From assembly GCF_005503535.1 (NCBI RefSeq), contig NZ_SCNN01000012.1:62001-126000 (forward strand): DNA of 64,000 nucleotides. Direction: 5' to 3'. This stretch comes from Mesorhizobium comanense (GTDB taxonomy: Bacteria; Pseudomonadota; Alphaproteobacteria; Rhizobiales; Rhizobiaceae). Made by a program: the position numbers and the translations under genes. Numbering within the stretch: the first letter of the stretch is position 1; each line of letters begins with the position of its first letter. Positions 39,944 to 47,418 of the stretch are shown here, piece by piece. Below the pieces are notes generated by a model. That model saw only the letters and a program-made list of their open reading frames with translations. It made no database searches and was not told the DNA's origin.

Positions 39944-40759
39944 ATGGCTGGCGAAAAGGTACATCTGACCGGGGCGAAGGAAACCTTGCTCATGACGCTC
40001 TACGGCAAGGCGCTGGAGAGCAGGCTGCCCCATTCATTGCTGGGGGATCATTTCGCCGACGAGGCGGTGGGCAAGATCGACTATGATTTCTCCAGGCTCA
40101 AGGTGGACCAGAATCTGGGCGTCGGCCTGGCGATCCGGGCCAGGACGTTGGATATGCGTGTTCAGGACTTTCTCGCCAGAAACCCCGGCGCCATCGTGCT
40201 GCATCTGGGCTGCGGGCTCGATACGCGCATCTTTCGTGTCGATCCGCCATCAGGCGTGGACTGGTTCGAAGTCGACTATCCCGAAGTCATCGATCTCAGG
40301 CGCAGGCTCTACCCGTCCCGGGACCATTGTCACCTGATCGCCTCGTCCGTGATCGAACCGGATTGGCTGGCCGAGGTGCCACGCAACCGGCCTGCCATCG
40401 TGGTGGCGGAGGGACTGACGCCCTATCTGCCCGCGGACGAGGGGCTCCGCCTGTTGGCGCGGCTTGTTTCGCACCTGGCCAGCGGCGAGTTGATATTCGA
40501 TGCCTACAGCGATTTCGGCCTCAAGCTGCTCCGGCTCAATGCGACCATCAAGGCGACGGGCGCACAGGTTCACTGGGCGATCGACGATCCGCACGAACTG
40601 GAACTGGCGGTCCCCAAGCTGCGGTTCGTCGAGGATATTTCCGCCTACAAGCCAGAACATGCCGCCCGCATGGGCTGGTCCGCCAAGCTGTTCGTTCGTC
40701 TGTGGAAGCACATTCCGGCGCTGCGCAAGGTTGGGCGGCTTTTGCGATACCGTTTCTGA
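39944..40759 (+). CDS. Class I SAM-dependent methyltransferase, LCM (leucine carboxyl methyltransferase)-like
   Basis: This 271-residue protein fits the LCM/PPM1 family of SAM-dependent methyltransferases, which act on small molecules or polyketide products in bacteria. It shows AIVLHLGCGLDTRIFRVDPP (SAM motif I), WFEVDYPEVIDLRRRLYP and PAIVVAEGLTPYLP. CAGGAGACG before the ATG at 39944 supports this start over an open frame extending far upstream, which is antisense to ada. The substrate is unknown. It is divergent from the Ada gene, so shared regulation is possible. Confidence 0.85.
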   Translation: MAGEKVHLTGAKETLLMTLYGKALESRLPHSLLGDHFADEAVGKIDYDFSRLKVDQNLGVGLAIRARTLDMRVQDFLARNPGAIVLHLGCGLDTRIFRVDPPSGVDWFEVDYPEVIDLRRRLYPSRDHCHLIASSVIEPDWLAEVPRNRPAIVVAEGLTPYLPADEGLRLLARLVSHLASGELIFDAYSDFGLKLLRLNATIKATGAQVHWAIDDPHELELAVPKLRFVEDISAYKPEHAARMGWSAKLFVRLWKHIPALRKVGRLLRYRF

Positions 40760-40793
40760 AGCCGGTCTGCCGATGTTCCCGGGATTGCCCGGT

Positions 40794-41288
40794 TCAGCGT
40801 GTCTTGGCGGTCGCCAGCGCCCGCGAGAAGGCGGCGGCAAAGCTCTCGCGCGAATCGGGGTCGAGAAAGCCGCCGATCGAGACGTTCTGGCCGCGCGCTT
40901 CCACCGTCATCCCTGTGATGCCGATCTCGGCATGCCGGGCGACCGAGAACCGGGTCCAGAATGGATTGAAGCGGTGGGCTTCCGACTTGCCCGAGGGAGC
41001 GGTCTTACGGATGTCGAGGCTGGTGCGCGAGACCGAGACCTCCTCGCGGGCGCGGGCGGCCCGGTAATTGGCGCGGAAGGCGATGTAGACCGCGATCACG
41101 TCGAGGCCGAAGAAGCCGAACACCGGCCAGGCTCCGCGTGACAGGAAGAAAGCCCCCGTCACCAGCCAGCCGAACATCAACGCGCCCATCAGAACCAGGA
41201 AGCCCGTCCTGCCCAGCGAGCGGTGCGGGGTCAGCAGCGCGTGAAAGAATGGCTCGTCAGCCTGGAACGAGGCGTTTGTGTCGCTCAT
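40794..41288 (-). CDS. DUF2244 membrane protein
   Basis: This 164-residue protein has two transmembrane helices between about residues 25 and 75 (FLVLMGALMFGWLVTGAFFL) and a C-terminal soluble part, as in DUF2244 proteins of alphaproteobacteria. The function is unknown. It is encoded head-to-head with nth, leaving only about 52 bases between the starts, a neighbour often seen in rhizobia. Confidence 0.84.
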   Translation of the reverse strand: MSDTNASFQADEPFFHALLTPHRSLGRTGFLVLMGALMFGWLVTGAFFLSRGAWPVFGFFGLDVIAVYIAFRANYRAARAREEVSVSRTSLDIRKTAPSGKSEAHRFNPFWTRFSVARHAEIGITGMTVEARGQNVSIGGFLDPDSRESFAAAFSRALATAKTR

Positions 41289-41340
41289 GACAGGATATTA
41301 TAGGAGGGAAATCGCGTCCCCCAAGTCCAAAGATTCTTCC

Positions 41341-42123
41341 ATGCCCGAAAAAAAGCTGCCGGCCGGACGACGTGACGGATCGAACGCCAAGCCGCGTCCA
41401 AGGCCGGTGCGGCGGACGTCCCGTTACAGCCCGGCCGAAGTGCACGAGATATTCCGGCGCTTTTCGGTGCAGCGGCCGGAACCGAAGGGCGAACTCGAAC
41501 ACGTAAACGCCTTCACGCTGCTGGTGGCGGTGGTGCTGTCGGCGCAGGCGACGGACGCCGGCGTCAACAAGGCGACGCGGGCCCTGTTCAAGGTTGCCGA
41601 TACGCCGCAAAAGATGCTTGCCCTGGGCGAAGCCAAGGTCGGCGATCACATCAGGACGATCGGTCTGTGGCGCAACAAGGCCAAGAATGTCATGGCGCTG
41701 TCGCAAGCGCTGATCCGCGACCATGGCGGCGAGGTGCCCGGTGACCGCGACGAGCTGGTCAAGCTGCCCGGCGTGGGACGCAAGACGGCCAATGTCGTGC
41801 TCAACATGGCCTTCGGCCAGCATACGATGGCAGTCGACACGCACATTTTCCGCATCGGCAACAGGCTTGGCCTGGCGCCAGGCAAGACGCCCGAACAGGT
41901 CGAGCAGGGGCTTCTGAAAATCATTCCGGACGAATATATGCGCCATGCGCATCACTGGCTGATCCTGCATGGCCGCTATGTCTGCAAGGCGCGCAAGCCG
42001 GATTGCCCGGCCTGCGTCATCGCCGATATCTGCAAGGCGCAGGAGAAGACCACCAGCATCCCGGCGCCGCTGGTGCCGGTCGCGCCGGGTGAAACGGCGC
42101 CGGCCGACGTTCAGGAGCCGTAG
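41341..42123 (+). CDS. nth: Endonuclease III (DNA glycosylase/AP lyase)
   Basis: This 260-residue base-excision repair enzyme removes oxidised pyrimidines. The helix-hairpin-helix is LPGVGRKTANVVLNMAFGQ with the catalytic lysine, the catalytic aspartate is in VDTHIFRIGNRLGLAPG, and the C-terminal 4Fe-4S cysteines are in CKARKPDCPACVIADIC. It has an extra basic N-terminus of about 30 residues, common in rhizobia. I use the ATG at 41341; the frame is open a little further upstream. Its end overlaps the convergent DUF2214 gene by 13 bases. Confidence 0.92.
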   Translation: MPEKKLPAGRRDGSNAKPRPRPVRRTSRYSPAEVHEIFRRFSVQRPEPKGELEHVNAFTLLVAVVLSAQATDAGVNKATRALFKVADTPQKMLALGEAKVGDHIRTIGLWRNKAKNVMALSQALIRDHGGEVPGDRDELVKLPGVGRKTANVVLNMAFGQHTMAVDTHIFRIGNRLGLAPGKTPEQVEQGLLKIIPDEYMRHAHHWLILHGRYVCKARKPDCPACVIADICKAQEKTTSIPAPLVPVAPGETAPADVQEP

Positions 42124-42566
42124 CCGCGCGCCATCGCCGCGGCGAAGACGGGGATGAGCAGGAAGACAGCCGCCTCGGCATGGATGTAGGATTTGACCGT
42201 GGCCAGTTCGCCCGCGGGCACGGCAAAGGCTGGATTGGCGCCCGCCTGCCTGTTCCATGAAATGAAGCGGACAGTGGGGATGATCGACAGCAGGCCGACG
42301 ACCGCGAATGCCGCCATCTTGGCCCAGAAGACCCAGTTGTAGATGTAGAATTCCCAGCCCTTGAGGCCCCAGAAGACACGGCCGATGCCGACGATGATGA
42401 TCAGCGCGGCGAAGATGCCGTAATGGCGGTCGATGCCGGCAAGGCGCCTGAGCGTGGCGGCGGGCAGGTCGCCGCGGATCAGCACGAACTCGGCGCCGAT
42501 GATCCCCGCCAGCGAAAACACCAGGAGATGGTGGACGATGGCAAGCACAAGATCGGTCGTGTCCAT
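42111..42566 (-). CDS. DUF2214 membrane protein
   Basis: This 151-residue protein has four transmembrane segments and the DUF2214 pattern: MDTTDLVLAIVHHLLVFSLA, FAALIIIVGIGRVFWGLKG, and WVFWAKMAAFAVVGLLSIIP. Conserved histidines near the N-terminus (VHHLLVF, RHYGIFA) suggest a heme- or metal-linked role, but none is established. AAGGGGAAAAGC precedes the ATG at 42566. Confidence 0.85.
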   Translation of the reverse strand: MDTTDLVLAIVHHLLVFSLAGIIGAEFVLIRGDLPAATLRRLAGIDRHYGIFAALIIIVGIGRVFWGLKGWEFYIYNWVFWAKMAAFAVVGLLSIIPTVRFISWNRQAGANPAFAVPAGELATVKSYIHAEAAVFLLIPVFAAAMARGYGS

Positions 42567-42816
42567 GCTTTTCCCCTTGGGTTTGAGCACCAACTGGAAC
42601 TTGAGGAAAATCGCGTTGCCAGGATGCTGAATCAGCTTGCGCGGAAAATAACACCGTCGGTCCGAATTCCCATAGCCGAGCTTGCACCGGCCGTCGGCAA
42701 TTTGACGTCCGGTCCCCGCGTCGACGCGTTCGTCCTGGATAGTGGCGCGCGCCGGTTTGGCCCTTGCAGACCAACAGCGATTTGCTAAGCGCGCACGATA
42801 TGAGCGAGGCCATTCC

Positions 42817-43368
42817 ATGAAAACCGTACAAGCGACAACCGCCCCCGTCATCGAGACGCCGCGAACCATCCTGCGGGCGCACCGGCTCGATGATTTCGAT
42901 GCCTACACCACGATGTGGGCGGATCCAGCGGTCACTCGTTTCATCGGCGGCAAGCCCCGCACGCGCGAGGAGAGCTGGATGCGGTTCCTGCGTCACGCCG
43001 GCCTGTGGTCGCTGCTCGGCTATGGCTTCTGGGCGATCGAGGAGAAGGCAACGGGCCGTTTCGTCGGCGAGGCCGGTTTCCATGACCTGAAACGCGACAT
43101 GGAACCGCCGATCGAGGGCATTCCGGAAGCTGGATGGGCGCTGGCGCCTGATGTGCACGGGGCAGGGCTCGCCACGGAGGTCGTCAGCCGCGTGCTGGCC
43201 TGGGGCGAGGAAATATTCGGGCCTGCGAAAACCGTCTGCATCATCGACCCGCAGAACATCGCGTCGCTGAATGTCGCGGGCAAGGTCGGCTACCGCGAAG
43301 TGTTGCGCACCACCTATCACGATGCTCCAACGGTGCTGCTGGAGCGATCCTCGCGAAGAGGCGCCTAG
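42817..43368 (+). CDS. GNAT-family N-acetyltransferase (RimJ/RimL-like)
   Basis: This 183-residue protein fits the GNAT fold of the RimJ/RimL type: ETPRTILRAHRLDDFDAYTT at the start, GFWAIEEKATGRFVGEAGFH, the acetyl-CoA-binding region WALAPDVHGAGLATEVVSRV and DPQNIASLNVAGKVGYRE. The substrate could be a ribosomal protein, an amino acid or an antibiotic and cannot be read off. Its last bases overlap the convergent GGDEF-EAL gene by four bases. Confidence 0.85.
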   Translation: MKTVQATTAPVIETPRTILRAHRLDDFDAYTTMWADPAVTRFIGGKPRTREESWMRFLRHAGLWSLLGYGFWAIEEKATGRFVGEAGFHDLKRDMEPPIEGIPEAGWALAPDVHGAGLATEVVSRVLAWGEEIFGPAKTVCIIDPQNIASLNVAGKVGYREVLRTTYHDAPTVLLERSSRRGA

Positions 43369-45863
43369 CCGGCTTTGCGGCGCAGTGCCTGCGCCAGGTC
43401 GCTCCATGGATCGGCGGCGCTTCTGCCTTGTTGAATGCCGTGACCGCGCAGCACGGTCGAGGCATCGAAGGGTTTCGGCCGGGCGATCCCGTAGCCCTGG
43501 GCATAATCGACGCCGATCGCCTTCAGCGCGGTGGCGATGGCTTCGCTTTCGACGAACTCGGCAATGGTGCGCTTGCCCATGACCTTGCCGATGTGATGGA
43601 TCATCTCGACCATGGCGCGATCGATACGGTCGTCCAGCATGTCCTTGACGAAGCCGCCGTCGATCTTGAGGTAGTCGACCGGCAGATGTTTCAGATAGGC
43701 GAAGGACGACATGCCCGAGCCGAAATCGTCGAGCGCGAAACGGCAGCCGAGGCCGCGCAGATCGGCGATGAAGCGCATGGCGCTGGTGAGATTGGCTATG
43801 GCGCTGGTTTCGGTGATCTCCAGGCAGATCACGGCAGGCGAAATGCGGTGGAAGAGGAACTGTTCGCGCAGGAAATCGAGGAAGGTCTCGTCGCCGAACG
43901 TCGCTCCGGAAAGATTGATGGCGCATGTGGCGATCGGCGGCATGGCGGGATCGGCTTGCCGCGCGGCCAGGACGCGAAAGGTGTTGCGCACCACCCAGCG
44001 GTCGATCGACGGCATCAGGCCGTAGCGCTCGGCCGCGGGAATGAAGCTCTGCGGCGTGACGAAGCTGCCATCCTCGTCGGTCAGCCGCAGCAGGATTTCG
44101 ATATGCGCGCCCGTCTCGGCGGCGCCTTCGCCGAGCGGATGGATTTCCTGGGCGTGGAGCCTGAAGCGGTCCTCTTCCAGCGCGGCGTGCAGGCGCTGCA
44201 CCCAGGCCATCTCGCCGAACCGTTCACGCAGGGCCGTGTCGCCCTCGCTGTGGATCTGGACACGGTTGCGGCCTTTCTCCTTGGCCATGTAGCAGGCGAC
44301 GTCGGCGGCCCGCAGCGTCTCCTCTATGGTCACCTGCGCATTGGCGATCTGGACCATGCCGATGCTGACGCTGGTGTTGAAGGGCCGGCCGTCCCAGGCG
44401 AAATGCAGGTCCTGCACGGCCGCGCGCAGCCGCTCGGCGATGTCGGCCGCATTGCCGGGTTCGCAATCGATCAGCAGAACGCCGAATTCGTCGCCGCCGA
44501 GCCGAGCCAGCACATCGCCGGAACGCAATTCGTTGGTCAGCAGCGCGGAAATATGGCGCAGCAGCTGATCGCCCGCGGCATGGCCGCATGTATCGTTGAC
44601 CAGCTTGAACTGGTCGAGATCGAGATACATCAGGGCATGCTGCCGGGGGCGTCCCTGCAATTCGACGATTGTCCTCTCCAGCCGGCTTTCGAAATCGCGC
44701 CGGTTGGCGAGCCCGGTCAAGGCGTCATGCGAAGCCTGCCATGAGAGCCGCTCGATGTAATCCTCTTCCCGCGTCATGTCATGGAAGGCGAGCACGGCGC
44801 CGACGATTTCGCTGGCAATCAGCAGCGGCGCGCCGGTCAGCGCGACCGGAACCACGGACCCGTCCGGCCGCTGCAGCAATTGCGGGCGAGGGCTGGAACG
44901 GCGGGGCTCGCCCGCCAGCAAGCGTTCGAGCAGCCGGGGCTCTTCGACGCTGGTGTCTTTGTCGACGAGGCGAAACAGCGATGCGGCCGGCTTGCCCCTT
45001 GCCGTCGCGAACGGGCAAGCCAGGAGCGTCTCGGCGACCGCGTTCATATAGTCCAGGCGACCATCCGGGCCGATGGTCATGACGGCCTGGCCGATCGAGG
45101 CCAGGGTGATCTGGGCGCGCTCCCGCTCAGCATTGAGCGCCGACTGGAAGGCCCGTCGCTGGGCAAGCAGCTTTCGCGTGCGCCACACCGCAAGCAGGAT
45201 CAGCAAGGCAGCGGTGACGAGATTGGCAAAGGTGAGCAGCGTCCGGATGAAGCGCGATCCCTCGCCGAGACTGTCGGAGAAGGCCTTGGACAAGGGTGTT
45301 ATCTGGCTATCGAGCTCACGGATCTGCGTTTTCCAGTCATTGATCCGGCCTGCCGACGCCGGCCCTTTGCCCCATTCTTCATGCATCGTGTCGCCAAGCC
45401 GTTGAATGGCCAGGATCATGGTGTCGGCCGCCGTCCAGTGCCTTACGGCGGCGTCGAGGTAGCTGAAGTCGCGGAAATTCTGGAAAAGCCAGATCAGCCC
45501 GGCGACATCGTCCGGGTGGTTCCTCGCTTGCAGGAAGCCAGCGCGGGCCGCGTTCGTGTCGGGTATGCGCTGTTCGAGAGCCAACCGGGCTGTACGGTCT
45601 GCCAGCGGAACGGCGATCGCTTCGCGATATTCGTCGAAGAATTCCTGCCTGCCGGTGTCGGCGTAGAGGTTGAGGAAGTAGATGGCGTGCTTCTGTCCCT
45701 TCGACCACTGGCTTTCGCCACCGACATAGGCGCGAACCGCCGAAAGCGTATAGAGACTGAGACTGGCGACGAGGGCCTGGGTCAGGACAACGGCGATGAA
45801 TGGCCAGACGAGCCCGAGAAGACGGGGGCTGGCGTCCATCGATGACAGCTTCATCGACTTCAT
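43365..45863 (-). CDS. Membrane-bound GGDEF-EAL cyclic-di-GMP enzyme with PAS domain
   Basis: This about 832-residue protein has two transmembrane helices (near residues 17-40 and 208-228 of this start) around a periplasmic helical sensor, a PAS-like domain, a GGDEF domain with intact LARLGGDEFGVLL, and an EAL domain. The EAL region reads EILLRL rather than EALLRW. It keeps the glutamates in CLEITETS and EFVESE, plus LDDFGSGMSSFAYLKHLPVD and QGYGIARP, so phosphodiesterase activity is likely. It may make or break c-di-GMP. Several ATG codons lie near the start; I use 45863. Confidence 0.88.
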   Translation of the reverse strand: MKSMKLSSMDASPRLLGLVWPFIAVVLTQALVASLSLYTLSAVRAYVGGESQWSKGQKHAIYFLNLYADTGRQEFFDEYREAIAVPLADRTARLALEQRIPDTNAARAGFLQARNHPDDVAGLIWLFQNFRDFSYLDAAVRHWTAADTMILAIQRLGDTMHEEWGKGPASAGRINDWKTQIRELDSQITPLSKAFSDSLGEGSRFIRTLLTFANLVTAALLILLAVWRTRKLLAQRRAFQSALNAERERAQITLASIGQAVMTIGPDGRLDYMNAVAETLLACPFATARGKPAASLFRLVDKDTSVEEPRLLERLLAGEPRRSSPRPQLLQRPDGSVVPVALTGAPLLIASEIVGAVLAFHDMTREEDYIERLSWQASHDALTGLANRRDFESRLERTIVELQGRPRQHALMYLDLDQFKLVNDTCGHAAGDQLLRHISALLTNELRSGDVLARLGGDEFGVLLIDCEPGNAADIAERLRAAVQDLHFAWDGRPFNTSVSIGMVQIANAQVTIEETLRAADVACYMAKEKGRNRVQIHSEGDTALRERFGEMAWVQRLHAALEEDRFRLHAQEIHPLGEGAAETGAHIEILLRLTDEDGSFVTPQSFIPAAERYGLMPSIDRWVVRNTFRVLAARQADPAMPPIATCAINLSGATFGDETFLDFLREQFLFHRISPAVICLEITETSAIANLTSAMRFIADLRGLGCRFALDDFGSGMSSFAYLKHLPVDYLKIDGGFVKDMLDDRIDRAMVEMIHHIGKVMGKRTIAEFVESEAIATALKAIGVDYAQGYGIARPKPFDASTVLRGHGIQQGRSAADPWSDLAQALRRKAG

Positions 45864-46116
45864 GGACGTGCCATGATCCTGTCCGCGTGTCTGTCCGACT
45901 GTTTCACCCGTCGGTTGAGACGATGTTCTTCCCTCATGTCGCTCTATGGGCGACACGATCCGGTTATCATGTGGGGCTTAACAGCAGATAAATAGTTCGG
46001 GTTCGTTGGTTGGCCGATTCTTGAAGTGCCGCGCCCGAATATTACGCAACGTCAAGAGTTGCTTTCAAATCCGATGTATTCACGGATGGCCATCTCCAGA
46101 TCGGCGCGTGAAGGGC

Positions 46117-46593
46117 CTATCCCTGGCCGGGCGGATCCGGATCGGGAAGCTGCAGGGTCTTAACCAGCGTCGAGAGATCGGGCTCGTCGATGAGGGTCGC
46201 CGCTTCGGATGGCGTCAGCCACGCTCTTTGCCGACGTCTGGCCTCCTGCCAGTGGGCGAGTTCCTCCGTCACTTCAAGCAGGTAGACGATGACGTCGACC
46301 CGCACAAAGCGGTTGGCCAGCCGTTTCCAGTAGGAATAGGTGCCGGCCGGCTGCTTCAGCGTCCTGCCAAGAACTCCGGCTTCCTCCTGCGCCTCGATGG
46401 CTGCCGCCTTGCGTCCGCTCTTGCCCTTCATGGGCCATCCCTTGGGGACGATGAAACGCCGCGTGGTTCGCGACGTGACCAGCATCACCTCGACATTCCC
46501 CCGTTCGTTCAGCCGAAAGGGGATAGCCGCGACCTGGCGGATCCTTTCCCCTTTCTTGGCCTTGCGCACGGCCTTTTTGTTGGTGGCTACCAT
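46117..46593 (-). CDS. Nudix hydrolase
   Basis: This 158-residue protein has the Nudix fold with RFIVPKGWPMKGKSGRKAAA and IEAQEEAGVLG forming the Nudix box. The box deviates from the textbook form, as in diphosphoinositol- or dinucleotide-polyphosphate-type hydrolases common in rhizobia. The basic N-terminus (ATNKKAVRKAKKGERIRQ) is typical of this group. The substrate is unknown. The start at 46593 is chosen because similarity begins there. Confidence 0.86.
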   Translation of the reverse strand: MVATNKKAVRKAKKGERIRQVAAIPFRLNERGNVEVMLVTSRTTRRFIVPKGWPMKGKSGRKAAAIEAQEEAGVLGRTLKQPAGTYSYWKRLANRFVRVDVIVYLLEVTEELAHWQEARRRQRAWLTPSEAATLIDEPDLSTLVKTLQLPDPDPPGQG

Positions 46594-46663
46594 TCGTAAA
46601 AATCCGGTCGATGCAGTGCCCCATAGCGTGATGCGGCGCCTTTGCAAAATCCAAATTGCCGCT

Positions 46664-46681
46664 GGGGCATCTGAATGCCCC
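46664..46681 (-). terminator. Hairpin between the Q-rich secreted gene and the Nudix gene
   Basis: GGGGCAT (46664-46670) pairs with ATGCCCC (46675-46681) over CTGA. On the minus strand it follows the stop of the Q-rich gene, but no clear U tract follows it, so termination is uncertain. Confidence 0.4.
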
Positions 46682-46719
46682 TAGCATGTAAGTCGGCTAA
46701 ATAAAAGCGTGCCTGGCCG

Positions 46720-47028
46720 TCAGCGGCAGGTGCTCACGGCGGTGCTGCCGATTATCTGTGTCTGGCAGCTCGGCCTGACCTGCGGCACGACGGGCGGCGG
46801 CTGCTGGACGATCACCCTGTCCTGGGCTCTATATTGTTGTTGCTGCTGCTGAAACTGCTGCCGCTGAACCCGGTTCTGCAACGCCTGCAGGTCGTTCTGC
46901 AGGATCAGGCCATTGCCGTTGGCGCCGGGATTGAGCACCTGCGCCGAAGCCGGCAGGCCCAAGCCCGCCGCGACCGCGGTGGCCAGTACAGCCGACATGC
47001 AAACCATAGTTGCGCGAAATGCGGCCAT
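46720..47028 (-). CDS. Small secreted glutamine-rich protein
   Basis: This 102-residue protein has a signal peptide cleaved near residue 29 (LPASA) and a mature part rich in glutamine (VQRQQFQQQQQQYRAQDR), then PPPVVPQVRPSCQTQ and STCR, with two cysteines. I recognise no family, though similar Q-rich exported proteins occur in rhizobia. It is divergent from the giant autotransporter gene, with palindromes in between. Confidence 0.62.
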   Translation of the reverse strand: MAAFRATMVCMSAVLATAVAAGLGLPASAQVLNPGANGNGLILQNDLQALQNRVQRQQFQQQQQQYRAQDRVIVQQPPPVVPQVRPSCQTQIIGSTAVSTCR

Positions 47029-47165
47029 CAGCTCATTCCCGGAAACAGGACACCTACCATCCTTGATATAGGACGTTTGCGCGGCAATGCCATCAAACGT
47101 GATCCGGGCCGCTTGAAACAGATCAACCCATCGCTCCCAACCTTATTCGGCTCGAACCATTAGAC

Positions 47166-47183
47166 AGTCGTCATATGACGACT
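47166..47183. promoter_or_regulatory. Perfect 18-bp palindrome between divergent secreted-protein genes
   Basis: AGTCGTCATATGACGACT is its own complement over all 18 bases. It lies about 140 bases from the Q-rich gene start and 236 bases from the autotransporter start, a plausible shared operator. Confidence 0.45.
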
Positions 47184-47213
47184 ATGCAGTGGCCCCGGCT
47201 TTGGTCAGTGTCC

Positions 47214-47223
47214 CTTACGTAAG
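47214..47223. promoter_or_regulatory. CTTACGTAAG palindrome upstream of the autotransporter
   Basis: This perfect 10-bp palindrome lies 30 bases after the 18-bp one. Ten-base palindromes are not rare, so it is listed because of its position. Confidence 0.3.
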
Positions 47224-47418
47224 TTTTCGATTCCATCTGGCACAAGTTAATGTATTCTAATTGAGCCAGAGCTGCATAAGTGGGAATGCGGATGTGCTGG
47301 CTTTGATGCATTGAACCTTACTGCAACGTGCCGGCATTTCTATTGAATGGACTGACCATGGCCGCGGCGCCGGACTCAAGGAGGGATTGAGGGCGACTGC
47401 GAAACGGGGGGTAAGTGC

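Larger units (their letters stand above)
47029..47418. other. Intergenic region upstream of the autotransporter with two palindromes
   Basis: This 390-base, comparatively AT-rich gap separates divergent genes. It holds the perfect 18-bp palindrome AGTCGTCATATGACGACT (47166-47183) and the perfect 10-bp palindrome CTTACGTAAG (47214-47223). These are candidate regulator sites. I find no clear gene or sigma-54 promoter. Confidence 0.5.

Noticed and set aside
41257..43926. 889-codon minus-strand frame spanning nth, DUF2214 and GNAT genes
   Set aside because: It is antisense to nth and GNAT, and overlaps well-supported genes with clear motifs.
47237..47252. TGGCAC resembling a sigma-54 -24 element upstream of the autotransporter
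   Set aside because: The required GC/TTGCA -12 element is missing at the correct spacing.
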